From Chelatococcus reniformis (lineage in GTDB: Bacteria > Pseudomonadota > Alphaproteobacteria > Rhizobiales > Beijerinckiaceae), in assembly GCF_014640075.1 (NCBI RefSeq), contig NZ_BMGG01000003.1:371036-435035 (forward strand): a DNA stretch of 64,000 nt, read 5' to 3'. This document shows, in pieces, positions 52,411-60,824 of this stretch; within the stretch, counting starts at the first letter, position 1; the number at the start of each line of letters is the position of its first letter. Both the position numbers and the translations under genes were made by a program. The notes beneath the pieces are model-generated. The model saw only the letters and a program-made list of their open reading frames with translations, was not told the origin of the DNA and did no database searches.

Positions 52411-53958
52411 ATGAGCACGGTCACCACGGCAACCCAGGTTTTGGACAAATCCGAGGTCGACCGTCGCATTTCCCAGGCGGCCGCAGGTCTGCGAAGCCTC
52501 GGGGTCGGTCCCGGCGACGGGGTGGCGCTGTGCCTGCGCAACGATGTCGCCTTCTTCGAGGTCAGTATGGGCGCCGGGCAGATCGGCGCCTATCCCGTCG
52601 CGGTCAACTGGCACTACACGGTCGACGAGTTCCGCTACCTGCTCGAGGACTGCCAGGCCAAGGTCCTGGTCATCCACGCTGACCTGCTGCACGGCCTGCG
52701 CGAGGCAATCCCTGCCGGGGTCGCCGTGCTGGTCGTCCCCGTCGACGAGGCCATCACCCGGGCCTACGGCATCGGCCCCGAGCGGGGCCGCGTCGCGCCC
52801 AGCGACACCGACTGGAACCTGTGGCGCGAGGGCTTTCCCGCCCGCGCCGAGGCGCCGGCCGACATGCCGAGCACCATCATCTATACCTCGGGCACCACCG
52901 GCCGCCCCAAGGGCGTGCGCCGGCCGCAGGCCAGCGCCGAGCAGGCCGCGGTGCGCGGGCGCATGCTGGCGACCTCCTACGGCTTCAGCGAGTACCTGGA
53001 CCGGCCCGAGGACATCACCATGGCCGTCGTGGGGCCCATCTACCACTCGGCGCCGAACGCCAACGCCAACTTCTCGTACAAGCTCGGCGCCAACATCGTG
53101 ATCACGCCGCGCTTCGACCCGCTGGAGCTGCTCCAGCTGATCGAGCGCCACCGCGTCACCCATCTCAACATGGTGCCGATCATGTTCAACCGGCTGCTGA
53201 AGCTGCCGGAGGAGGAGCGCAAGCGCTATGACCTCTCGTCGCTGCGCTTCGTCGTCCACGCGGCCGCGCCCTGCTCGCCCGCCGTCAAGCGTGCCATGAT
53301 CGACTGGTGGGGCCCGGTCATCAACGAGTATTACGGCTCGACCGAGATGGGCAACATCACCTTCTGCTCGGCGCAGGAGTGGCTCGACCATCCGGGCACG
53401 GTAGGCCGGACGCTGATGCCGGGCACCGAGATCCGCATCTTGGACCCCGACGGCAAGCCGCTCCCCACCGGCGAGATCGGCGAAGTCGCGGCGCGCGTCC
53501 ACGGCATGGGCGATTTCACCTACCACGGCGACGACGCCAAGCGCCGCAAAGCCGACCGGGACGGCATGATCGCCCCCGGCGATGTGGGCTACTTCGACGC
53601 CGACGGTTTTCTCTATTTGTGCGACCGCGCCAACGACATGATCATCTCGGGCGGCGTCAACATCTACCCCGCCGAGATCGAGGCGCAGCTGCACGCCATG
53701 CCCGGCGTCGCCGACTGTGCCGTGTTCGGCATCCCGGACGAAGAGTTCGGCGAGAGCGTCTGCGCCATCGTCGAGGCTCAGCCCGGGGCCGAGCTGACCG
53801 AGAATGACGTGACCAGCTATCTGCGCGGCGTGGTGGCCGGCTACAAGCTGCCGCGCCGCATCGAGTTCCGCACCGGCCTGCCGCGCGAGGATTCCGGGAA
53901 GATCTTCAAGCGCAAGCTGCGCGAGCCGTTCTGGGAGAACGCCGGCCGCTCGATCTGA
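52411..53958 (+). CDS. AMP-dependent acyl-CoA ligase
   Basis: Adenylate-forming CoA ligase, 515 aa, complete. P-loop TIIYTSGTTGRPKGVRR, A5 motif YYGSTEMGN, hinge and A8 region CDRANDMIISGGVNIYPAEI, and the C-terminal catalytic Lys in REDSGKIFKRKLR. It resembles the FadD-type/'acyl-CoA synthetase' group often found in steroid, terpenoid or aromatic degradation more than the CaiC-like ligases at the window ends. GGGAGAG precedes the ATG. Monocistronic; divergent from the MOSC/urease genes. Substrate unknown. Confidence 0.94.
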   Translation: MSTVTTATQVLDKSEVDRRISQAAAGLRSLGVGPGDGVALCLRNDVAFFEVSMGAGQIGAYPVAVNWHYTVDEFRYLLEDCQAKVLVIHADLLHGLREAIPAGVAVLVVPVDEAITRAYGIGPERGRVAPSDTDWNLWREGFPARAEAPADMPSTIIYTSGTTGRPKGVRRPQASAEQAAVRGRMLATSYGFSEYLDRPEDITMAVVGPIYHSAPNANANFSYKLGANIVITPRFDPLELLQLIERHRVTHLNMVPIMFNRLLKLPEEERKRYDLSSLRFVVHAAAPCSPAVKRAMIDWWGPVINEYYGSTEMGNITFCSAQEWLDHPGTVGRTLMPGTEIRILDPDGKPLPTGEIGEVAARVHGMGDFTYHGDDAKRRKADRDGMIAPGDVGYFDADGFLYLCDRANDMIISGGVNIYPAEIEAQLHAMPGVADCAVFGIPDEEFGESVCAIVEAQPGAELTENDVTSYLRGVVAGYKLPRRIEFRTGLPREDSGKIFKRKLREPFWENAGRSI

Positions 53959-54429
53959 CGCCGGCGGCCGCTCCGAGAGCGGTGCGCGTGGTGTCATCCC
54001 GTCGCTCAGGAATGCTCCGGTCTCAAAAGCCTGGAGCATTACTGTCCGGTTGGAGAAGATTATCCAGACGCACAGTAGAACTCTGGGCTCAGCGCCTCGC
54101 GTAAGAGGCGCCGCCCGGCTGAGAATGCCGACGAGCGAATGCTGCGAGAGCCCCAAAGCAAGTGTGGCTCTCGCAGCAAACCCCAGACCCCTGAGACCTG
54201 CGCCAGTATTACCCCGGCGTCATTGCCTCGTTAAATTGAATCTAGATTTCCGAGGATAGCAACTCCACCGACGCCGTCGGTCGGCCAGCCGGCTCCGTTT
54301 GCGTCGACGCGTTGCGCGACCGCCACATGACGCGCGGAGACCCAAAGGGCGTGCAGCGGCGTTGCGGTGGATCCGATGCGGCCCTGTCACGGCACGGCGT
54401 CAGCCCGCGGCGACGCGCTCCCGGGCGCC
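53959..54429. other. Hairpin-rich intergenic region between convergent genes
   Basis: 471 bp without a supported gene. Three strong inverted repeats follow in a row: AATGCTCC/GGAGCATT (54011-54018 and 54033-54040), GCGCCTC/GAGGCGC with 6-base loop (54092-54098 and 54105-54111) nested inside CTCAG/CTGAG, and a perfect 13-bp stem TGCTGCGAGAGCC/GGCTCTCGCAGCA (54140-54152 and 54166-54178) with a 13-base loop. None is followed by a T-run on either strand, so they do not look like simple Rho-independent terminators. A structured RNA, a REP-like element or a processing site are all possible. 54180-54429 shows nothing else beyond a short CCGAC/GTCGG stem. Confidence 0.6.
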
Positions 54430-55716
54430 TTACGTGGGCACGCGCAAGGGCGTCGCCAGCACCTTGTCGATTCGGCGGCCATCCAGATCGACGACCTCGA
54501 ATTGCCAGCCGTGAATGTCCACGCATTCCCCGGTCTGCGGGAGATGGCGGAGCCCATTGATCACCAGTCCGGCCACCGTCTCGTAGCTGCGCTTGGGCGG
54601 CAGGCTGATGCGCAGCTGCTCCGCCATCTCGTCCACCGGCATCCAGCCGGCGAGCAAGTAGGACCCGTCCGCCCGCGCCACGATCTCGGGCTCCGCCTCG
54701 GCTTCATCGGAGCGGAACGCACCGGCGATCGCGTCCAGGATGTCCGCCGGCGTGGCGATCCCTTCGAAGTGGCCATACTCGTCGTGGACGAGAGCCATGG
54801 GCACCTCCGCCCCTTGCAACGTTCGCAGCGCATCGAGGGCGTCGAGACCGTCGGGCACGACCGGCGCGGAACGCACGTAAGCACGAATGCTCGGCACCTC
54901 ACCCATGAGCAGCGCCGGCAGCAGCTCGCGCACCTGGAGCGCCCCGATCATGCGATCGGGATCGCCCTCGCAGACCGGGAGGCGAGAGTGCTGGGTTGCG
55001 ATCAGCTGCTCTTTGAGCTCGGCCTCGTCGTCATTCAGGTCGAGCCAATCGACATCGGTGCGCGGTGTCATCACGGCGCGGATGGGCCGATCTCCTAAGC
55101 GCAGGACGCCGGAGATCATCTTTCGTTCGTCCATTTCGATGACGCCAGCGGTTTCCGCCTCCGCCATCAGCATGCGGATCTCCTCGTCGGTGATCGCGGA
55201 CGCCGGCTCCGCCGTGCTTCCAAGGAGCCGGAAGATCAGCCGCGTCGACGCATCGAGAAGCCACACCACGGGTGCGCCGGCGCGCGAGACCATCGACATG
55301 AGCGGCGCCACGAGGCAGGCGATGCCTTCGGCGTTGCGCAGCGCCAGATTCTTGGGCACGAGCTCGCCGATGACCACCGACAGGTAGGTGATCGCCCCGA
55401 TCACCACGCCATAGCCGATCGGCTCGGCCATGTTCGGCGCCACGCCGTATGCGATCACGACATCCGTCAGCCGCTGGCCGAGCGCCGCGCCGGAAAAGGC
55501 GCCCGCCAGAATCCCGATCAGGGTGATGCCGATCTGAACCGTCGACAGGAAGCGGCCGGGATCCTCGGCCAGCGCCAAGGCCGCGGCGGCGCCGGGCCTG
55601 CCATTGTCGGCCAGGGCCTTGAGGCGCACCTTACGGGCGGAAACGATGGCGAGCTCGGACAGGGAAAACAGCCCGTTCAGGGCGATGAGAAAAACGGCGA
55701 CCGCGACATCCAACAA
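54430..55716 (-). CDS. CNNM/CorC-type membrane protein (hemolysin family)
   Basis: Membrane protein of the CNNM + CBS pair + CorC/HlyC domain family (UPF0053, TlyC/YtfL-like), 428 aa; members take part in Mg2+ or other divalent-cation handling. N-terminal DUF21/CNNM helices (LIALNGLFSLSELAIVSARK, the ISTVQIGITLIGIL-like LSTVQIGITLIGILAGAFSG, and VVIGELVPKNLAL), CBS repeats (about 200-320: VMTPRTDVDWLDL, HSRLPVCEGDPDRMIG, MALVHDEYGHFEGIATPADI) and a transporter-associated C-domain. A TTG at 55716 is the only usable start after the upstream in-frame stop. Single gene. Confidence 0.9.
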   Translation of the reverse strand: MLDVAVAVFLIALNGLFSLSELAIVSARKVRLKALADNGRPGAAAALALAEDPGRFLSTVQIGITLIGILAGAFSGAALGQRLTDVVIAYGVAPNMAEPIGYGVVIGAITYLSVVIGELVPKNLALRNAEGIACLVAPLMSMVSRAGAPVVWLLDASTRLIFRLLGSTAEPASAITDEEIRMLMAEAETAGVIEMDERKMISGVLRLGDRPIRAVMTPRTDVDWLDLNDDEAELKEQLIATQHSRLPVCEGDPDRMIGALQVRELLPALLMGEVPSIRAYVRSAPVVPDGLDALDALRTLQGAEVPMALVHDEYGHFEGIATPADILDAIAGAFRSDEAEAEPEIVARADGSYLLAGWMPVDEMAEQLRISLPPKRSYETVAGLVINGLRHLPQTGECVDIHGWQFEVVDLDGRRIDKVLATPLRVPT

Positions 55717-56259
55717 AGCTGACCAAGGCCAACCCCATTGCGGCTGAGCCCCCTCTTAAAGAAAACGTCATTGTCGACTAGCGTAAAAGGCGGAAATGTC
55801 AAGAGAATTAGCCTTTAGGTCCATCATATCAAGCTACGAAGAGAAATTAGTGCAATCTAGTTTTATCGACGTCAGTGATGCCCCGACGCCAAAAATGATA
55901 AGTTCTGACCAGCCAACGGCCGGACGAGAGCGGAACTCCAGCTTACACTCTTTGATTGTCATGTTTGCGAGGCTTCCGCGTCAGGACGTAAGAGCCTGTT
56001 TGGGAATTCGGCGGCGGAGGGCCGGCGAGGGATTTTCGCGCGCTGGCAGGAGGCGATCGCCGCCGATATCGGTCGATATCGGCAAGATCGCCGACGCACC
56101 AGAGCGCGAAAAGACCCGTCGGACCAACCCGCCCGACATTTCCAAACAGGCTCTAAGCGCGGTGATGTGCAGGAGCCAGCCGCACACGTTGCACATCGCG
56201 CATGCCTGTGCTTGCCATCGTGGGCCACTGCCACGCACGCTCGCGACGGTGAAGGACCC
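55717..56259. other. AT-rich intergenic region carrying a MITE insertion
   Basis: The part 55730-55990 is clearly less GC-rich than its surroundings. A 67-codon frame starts at an ATG at 55796 behind AAAAGGCGGAA (MSRELAFRSIISSYEEKL...) and runs into the MITE at 55992, where its sense is lost; it may be the remains of a gene broken by the insertion, but no family is recognised. The right part, 56154-56259, holds the leader of the DUF2867 gene. Confidence 0.5.
55992..56153 (-). mobile_element. Complete MITE-like element with TIRs and TAA target duplication (copy C)
   Basis: 162 bp bounded by inverted ends GAGCCTGTTTGG...CCAAACAGGCTC (15 of 16 terminal bases match) and flanked on both sides by TAA (55989-55991 and 56154-56156). 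It encodes no transposase. Two related partial copies lie at 22326-22416 and 24179-24293 in the opposite orientation. A 3-bp TNA duplication and GAG-type ends recall IS5-family elements (IS1031/IS427 groups), so an IS5-type transposase is the likely mobiliser (inference). Confidence 0.85.
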
Positions 56260-56805
56260 ATGATGCGGCGACTGGACCAGCCTCGGGAGCGGGTTCGATC
56301 TGTGCCGCCGCCGAGCGAGAGCAAGCTTGCGCCCCTCTTCGGCAGGGCCGATCTCGTCGATGCGTTTGCCATCCGCCTGCCGCCCCGGGCCACATCGGAC
56401 ATCGAGGCACTGGCGCGAGCCGTGCTCAGCCACCCGCCCCGCTGGCTGCGCGGCCTCATGGGCGTGCGCGACGCGACCATGGGGGCGCTCGGCGTCAAGA
56501 CATCGAGCCAGATCGGTCGGCAAGCGCGGCGGCAAGGCAAGGCGCAGATCGATTTCTTTCCCGTGCTGATGCGCCTGGACGACGAGCTGGTCGTGGGCGA
56601 GGACGATCGGCACCTTGACTTCCGAGCTTCTATTCTACGCCGGCCGGAACGCGGCGGGGCCCCGGCCGAGCTCGTTGCCATCACCGTCGTCCATTGTCAC
56701 AACAGGTTGGGCCGCCTCTATCTGGCCACCATCGAACCGTTTCACGTTCAAGTCGTCCGGTCGAACCTGCAACGGGCGGCGGACCGAGGCTGGCCGCTCA
56801 CGTAG
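56260..56805 (+). CDS. DUF2867 domain-containing protein
   Basis: Soluble protein of 181 aa. The stretch [20 protein letters not shown] with [20 protein letters not shown], then LGVKTSS, and [20 protein letters not shown] matches the DUF2867 pattern, a START/polyketide-cyclase-like fold of unknown function. The ATG at 56260 follows GAAGGA; the frame is open upstream through the MITE border. Stand-alone gene; convergent with the His-rich gene at 56881. Confidence 0.82.
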   Translation: MMRRLDQPRERVRSVPPPSESKLAPLFGRADLVDAFAIRLPPRATSDIEALARAVLSHPPRWLRGLMGVRDATMGALGVKTSSQIGRQARRQGKAQIDFFPVLMRLDDELVVGEDDRHLDFRASILRRPERGGAPAELVAITVVHCHNRLGRLYLATIEPFHVQVVRSNLQRAADRGWPLT

Positions 56806-56880
56806 ACAACGGTGGCCGCCGCGTCCCCGCGGCGGCCACCTCGACATCATCGGCGTGCGGATGCGCCCGCGTCGGCGAAA

Positions 56881-57150
56881 TCACCGCCTGTGGTGATGAT
56901 GCCCATAGGCACGGTGATGCCCGTGATGACGACGATAGTGGTGATGGCGATAATGGTGGCGATGCCCGTAGGCCCTGCGGGGATGATAGTGGCGGTTGTG
57001 GTGGTAGCGCCCGCCATACTGGACGTGCTCGACCAACGCATCTTGACCCTGGAGGGCCGCGCCGGCCTGGCCTAGCGGCGCGGCCTGCGCCGCCCCCGTG
57101 CCGACCGCCACCAGCAGCGCGACGGCACCGATCATCGACATAAGCTTCAT
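56881..57150 (-). CDS. His-rich small secreted protein
   Basis: An 89-residue protein. Signal peptide MKLMSMIGAVALLVAVGTG ending AQA; then a short linker (LGQAGAALQGQDALVEHVQY) and a C-terminal tail of about 40 residues that is roughly half His with Arg and Tyr (HHNRHYHPRRAYGHRHH and on to HHHHRR). AAGGAG precedes the chosen ATG at 57150. Similar small GYYxH/His-tail exported proteins are frequent in Hyphomicrobiales with no known role. The tail could bind Ni, Zn or Cu; the nickel enzyme urease is encoded 5 kb away, but no operon link exists. Confidence 0.8.
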   Translation of the reverse strand: MKLMSMIGAVALLVAVGTGAAQAAPLGQAGAALQGQDALVEHVQYGGRYHHNRHYHPRRAYGHRHHYRHHHYRRHHGHHRAYGHHHHRR

Positions 57151-57399
57151 CAGGTACTCCTTCTCCCGGGCGCAGTTCACAGGGTTCGGCCGATCACATG
57201 GATCGACCGCCGCGGTCCGCAGGGGGAAAGGCGAGCACGCGGCAGCGCTCCGGGGGGCTGGGAAACCCGGATAGGACCGTTATTGTTCCAACGCCCGCGG
57301 CACCGTACTGCCTGCCGGTCGCCCGCTGCGGCAGGCGCAGCGAAGCACGTCGGAGGCGCGCCGCCGCAGTAAAATAGATGATGATCTCAGCCATTTAGA

Positions 57400-57717
57400 T
57401 CAATCTCGCCGGCTCGCCGACGGCCCCTTGCGCCATTTGAACCATTCGTTGCCCTTACCCTTGTCACGCGGGTCGAACGGCTCGCCGCCCCACCGCTCCC
57501 GGAACCGGACTGCGTCGGCAGCATCGGAAAAGCAGAAGACGGTGTAGTCGCACTCGGCGTGCCGCACCGAATGGGTGCGCGGCGCGACCGACAGCACCCG
57601 ACAGAACGCCACGATCTCGGGATGGTGAGCGACCACCGGTTCCGATGGCAGCGCCACTTGGTGCGGCCAGTCCCGCGCCAGCTGAATTGATCCGCATGCG
57701 GCGTTGCCCTGTCCCAT
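57400..57717 (-). CDS. Hypothetical protein
   Basis: A protein of about 105 aa. The C-terminal half (CDYTVFCFSDAADAVRFRER, WGGEPFDPRDKGKGNEWFKW) looks like a real folded domain and resembles short uncharacterised proteins of this bacterial group. The start is uncertain: ATG at 57717 was chosen, with a TTG at 57732 also possible, and neither has a clear ribosome site. Function unknown. Upstream (57151-57399 on the other side of its stop) nothing else is seen. Confidence 0.6.
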   Translation of the reverse strand: MGQGNAACGSIQLARDWPHQVALPSEPVVAHHPEIVAFCRVLSVAPRTHSVRHAECDYTVFCFSDAADAVRFRERWGGEPFDPRDKGKGNEWFKWRKGPSASRRD

Positions 57718-57913
57718 GACGCATGAGAACAAATAGGGAACATTTCGTCAATGGACTCGGCTGAGACACACACCCGAACCTGTTGATAGCTCGGCGCCGC
57801 GGGAGCGCCAGACATTCCGCGGACGACGCGGCGGCATCAATCCGCGTGCTATGTTAATGCGGCGTTAGGACCGGCCCCTTGTCCACCGCCTTCGGGTCGC
57901 TCGCACGAGCCGC

Positions 57914-58096
57914 GCGCATCTGCCCGAGCGGAACGCACCGGAGCTGCCCGGCGTGATCGGCATCCCCGTCGGGGCTTTTGCCGACCCCACGTTCCAGGCT
58001 CCGCAAGTCGCGGCATGGTGCGAGACCAAGGCCGCGTGGATCGCATTTCCAGCGGGAACCACGCTACTCCGGGATCAGACCACGCCGGTCGCCTAG
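57914..58096 (+). pseudogene. GFA (glutathione-dependent formaldehyde-activating) family remnant
   Basis: About 60 codons ending at a TAG read like the C-terminal part of a GFA/CENP-V-fold protein: LPGVIGIPVGAFADPTFQAP followed by QVAAWCETKAAWIAF. The Zn-binding Cys motifs that should precede it are absent, and a stop at 57866 closes the frame upstream. The TAG stop is the first codon of the TAGAGCG repeat, so insertion of the repeat may have set the end. Identification rests on motif memory and should be checked by profile search. Confidence 0.5.
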
Positions 58097-58197
58097 AGCG
58101 CTTTCGAGCGAAGTGGAGACCGGTTCGCGTGAAGAAAACGCGACAAATCAAGCAGATAGAGCATTTCGGCGATTCGAAGAAACGCGGGAGGGCTCTA
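58094..58197 (+). repeat. Dispersed rhizobial-type intergenic repeat (copy 2)
   Basis: 104 bp bounded by TAGAGC...GCTCTA and almost identical to 24447-24546 over TCGAGCGAAGTGGA, CCGGTTCGCGTGAAGAAAAC and GATAGAGCATTTCG. The right ends of the two copies differ. It overlaps the stop codon of the GFA remnant. Confidence 0.85.
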
Positions 58198-58284
58198 GAA
58201 TCTCAGGCATTGAATCTGAAATCTTTACGTCCGATCGGCGGGTCCGTCCGCTCGGCAAACATCCGAGCTCGCCGGGCGACCACA

Positions 58285-59142
58285 TCAACCGAGAGGGACG
58301 CGGGCCTTGGGCAACGGCTGGCCGGGGATATCCACCCGGCACCGGAATACCGAGCCACAGGCTTCGCTCGGGCCGCCGTTCGAGCCGGTCACGACATAGA
58401 GGTCGCGCAGGTCGTCGCCGCCGAAGCACAGGCTCGTCACCATGGGCAGCGGTACCGGCACGTCGGCCCGATGGGAGCCGTCGGGATTGAAGGCGGCGAC
58501 GCGCCCGCCGTGGGCGTCGGCCACCCACACCGAGCCATCGCTCGCCACCTTCAGCCCATCCGGCGTGCCTGCGGGGGCCAGCGAGGCGAAGATGCGCCAC
58601 GGCCCCACCGAGCCATCGGCATGAACATCGTAGACCCGCACATGCGCCGAGCCGGCATCCGAATGGTAGAGACGCGTCCCGTCCGGCGAAAAACCGAGGC
58701 CATTGGTCAGCATGACACCGTCGGAGATGGTGCGCACCGTGCCGTCGAGATCGATCACGTGCAGCAGTCCCGGCTTGGGCGGCTCCCCGCCGAAGACGCG
58801 GAAGGCGAGCGAGCCGACGTAGACGCGGCCGCGCGCGTCCGTCGTCAGGTCGTTGAATCCAGTGGCGCCGGAAATCGCCTCGGTCGTGAGGAACGGCTTC
58901 GCCGGTTCTCCGGTGAAGCCGACGTGGGCAATGTCGCGGCCGCCGACGACGAGCCCGCCGTCCGCGTGCAAGGCCATGCCGCCCACACCGCGCCGCTTGG
59001 GAACCGCCACTGAGACACGGTCGCTCCGGTCCAGCAGGTGGATACCCCCGTTGAGCACGTCACTGAAATAGAGCCCGCGGGCGGGGTCCCACACCGGGCC
59101 CTCCACCAGCGTGAATCCGGTCGCTACCTGCTGCATAGCCAT
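58285..59142 (-). CDS. SMP-30/gluconolactonase family hydrolase
   Basis: Six-bladed beta-propeller lactonase, 285 aa, expected to open sugar or other lactones with a divalent cation. Metal ligands in family positions: Glu in FTLVEGPVWD, Asn in ATGFNDLTTD and Asp in GTPDGLKVASDGSVWVAD; also LTNGLGFSPDGTRLYHSDAG. GGGGAGA precedes the ATG. It is followed on the chromosome by an acyl-CoA ligase gene 56 bp upstream on the same strand, so the ligase and lactonase may be co-transcribed (ligase first). Confidence 0.92.
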   Translation of the reverse strand: MAMQQVATGFTLVEGPVWDPARGLYFSDVLNGGIHLLDRSDRVSVAVPKRRGVGGMALHADGGLVVGGRDIAHVGFTGEPAKPFLTTEAISGATGFNDLTTDARGRVYVGSLAFRVFGGEPPKPGLLHVIDLDGTVRTISDGVMLTNGLGFSPDGTRLYHSDAGSAHVRVYDVHADGSVGPWRIFASLAPAGTPDGLKVASDGSVWVADAHGGRVAAFNPDGSHRADVPVPLPMVTSLCFGGDDLRDLYVVTGSNGGPSEACGSVFRCRVDIPGQPLPKARVPLG

Positions 59143-59198
59143 TCTCCCCGTTCGGTCCGGCGCGCTGTCGGCGCCCTTTCACCAGCACTCCGGCGCCG

Positions 59199-60824
59199 TC
59201 AGGCGCGCCGCCTCAGCGTAAAGCCGGCCGCCTCGCGGTCCCAGGTCGCCGGCGTGACGCCGCTCGCGCGCAGTTCCTGCTTGCGGATCTTCTCAGTCGG
59301 CGTCTTGGGCAGCGCGTCGAGCAGCTCCACATAGCGCGGCACCATGAAGTCGGGCATGCGCGGCAGCAGGAAGTCCAGCAGCTCCGCCGGCTCCACCGTC
59401 ATGCCGGGCTTGCAGACGACGCAGGCCTTGATGTCGTCCTCCGACAGTTCGCTCGGCACCGCGATGACAGCGCATTCGAGCACACGCGGGTGTGCCAGGA
59501 TCTCCCGTTCGACCTCGAAGGACGAGACGTTCTCGCCGCGCCGCCGCATCGCATCCTTGGCCCGATCGACGAACTGATACTGTCCCGACGGCAGTTGGCG
59601 CATGACATCGCCGGTGTGGAACCACAGGTTCCGCCAGGCGGCGACGGTCGCCTCGGGCATGCCGTGGTAGCCGTCCATGAGGCACCAGGGCTCCCTGGCG
59701 CGGATCACCAATTCGCCGGTGCGGCCGTCCGGCACCTCGATGTCGCTCTCGTCGACGAGCCGCGCCTCGAAATCGGGGCGGAGCCAGCCGACGGCGTCCG
59801 GCACGGCCAGGCCGGGCGGCGCGCGCATGATCGTCGAGCCCTCGGTCGAGCCGAAGCCCGTGCCGACCGCCTCCATGCCGAAGCGGGTGCGGAACGCCTC
59901 GACCTCAGGCATCACGGGGATCATCAGGATGCGCTTCAACGGATGGTCGCCGTCGTCGGGGGCCGGCGGCTGGCGGTAGAGGATGTTGGCCATGGCGCCG
60001 AGCAGCATGGTCCAGGTGCAGCCGTAGCGGCGCACCTCGTCCCAGAAGCTGGAGGCGCTGAAGCGCGGCAGGACGACCGCCGTCGCCCCCGCGATCAGGG
60101 CGTTGTAGACGCCCTGCCATTGGCCGCCCACATGGAAGAGCGGCAGCAGCACCAGCGTCGTGTCGGTCGACCGGGCGGCGCCGAACAGGCCCGGCGCCGC
60201 ATAACCGTAGGCGTGAGCATGGGTCACCCGCACACCCTTCGACAGGCCGGTCGTTCCCGACGTGTACATGATGCCGATGAGGTCGGAGGGCGCGACCTCT
60301 GCCGGCCCCGCGGCAGGCCCCTGCCGAAGCTCGGCAAAGGGTATGGCCCGCACGTGCGCGGGCAATGCGGGCGAACCGGCATCGCCGCGCACGATGACGC
60401 ACTCCAGCTGACCCAGTTGATCGGCGATGGCGGCGATGCGTTCCAGATAGGGCGCATCGATGACGAGGACCCTTGCCCCGCAGTTGTTGACGACGTGGGC
60501 GAGGATCGAACCCCGGTAGGCGGTGTTGACCGGCACCTCGACCCGTGCCGTGAGGCTCAGGGCGAGCCAGCAGCTGACATAGTCGAGGTGATTGTCGAGC
60601 ATCAGCAGCACAGGCTCCTGGCGGCCGACGCCCAGACGATCGAAACCGCCGCCCAGCGCCATCGCCTCCCGGTACAGCGCCGCATAGCTCAGCGATCGCT
60701 CGGGGTCGCGCACGGCGAGCTTGTCGGGGTGGCGCGCCGCCCCTCCCCTCAATGCGGCAACCGCGTTGCGCTCACCGAGCGGCGGCAGATCGACCGGCAG
60801 ACCGACTGCCGATTCCAGGCTCAT
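59199..60824 (-). CDS. AMP-dependent acyl-CoA ligase (CaiC-like)
   Basis: Adenylate-forming CoA ligase, 541 aa. P-loop IMYTSGTTGLSKGVRV, A5 region GTGFGSTEGS, WFHTGD, hinge RRRGENVSSFEVEREI and catalytic Lys in LPKTPTEKIRKQELR. The PVNTAYRG and MLLGAMANILYRQP segments are shared with the ligase at the left edge, making the two paralogues. GGGAGGG before ATG 60824 sets the start; 24 extra codons upstream lack support. Located with an SMP-30 lactonase downstream. CaiC-like enzymes activate carnitine or related acids, but the family is broad. Confidence 0.94.
   Translation of the reverse strand: MSLESAVGLPVDLPPLGERNAVAALRGGAARHPDKLAVRDPERSLSYAALYREAMALGGGFDRLGVGRQEPVLLMLDNHLDYVSCWLALSLTARVEVPVNTAYRGSILAHVVNNCGARVLVIDAPYLERIAAIADQLGQLECVIVRGDAGSPALPAHVRAIPFAELRQGPAAGPAEVAPSDLIGIMYTSGTTGLSKGVRVTHAHAYGYAAPGLFGAARSTDTTLVLLPLFHVGGQWQGVYNALIAGATAVVLPRFSASSFWDEVRRYGCTWTMLLGAMANILYRQPPAPDDGDHPLKRILMIPVMPEVEAFRTRFGMEAVGTGFGSTEGSTIMRAPPGLAVPDAVGWLRPDFEARLVDESDIEVPDGRTGELVIRAREPWCLMDGYHGMPEATVAAWRNLWFHTGDVMRQLPSGQYQFVDRAKDAMRRRGENVSSFEVEREILAHPRVLECAVIAVPSELSEDDIKACVVCKPGMTVEPAELLDFLLPRMPDFMVPRYVELLDALPKTPTEKIRKQELRASGVTPATWDREAAGFTLRRRA

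Larger units (their letters stand above)
57718..58284. other. Intergenic region with a GFA remnant and a dispersed repeat
   Basis: 567 bp between a hypothetical gene and the SMP-30 gene. It contains a C-terminal GFA-family fragment (57914-58096) and the repeat copy 2 (58094-58197), annotated separately. The outer parts, 57718-57913 and 58198-58284, show no supported gene. Confidence 0.6.

Noticed and set aside
54140..54178. 13-bp stem-loop as a Rho-independent terminator
   Set aside because: No run of T follows the stem on either strand, and the loop is long; kept as an unexplained structured element.
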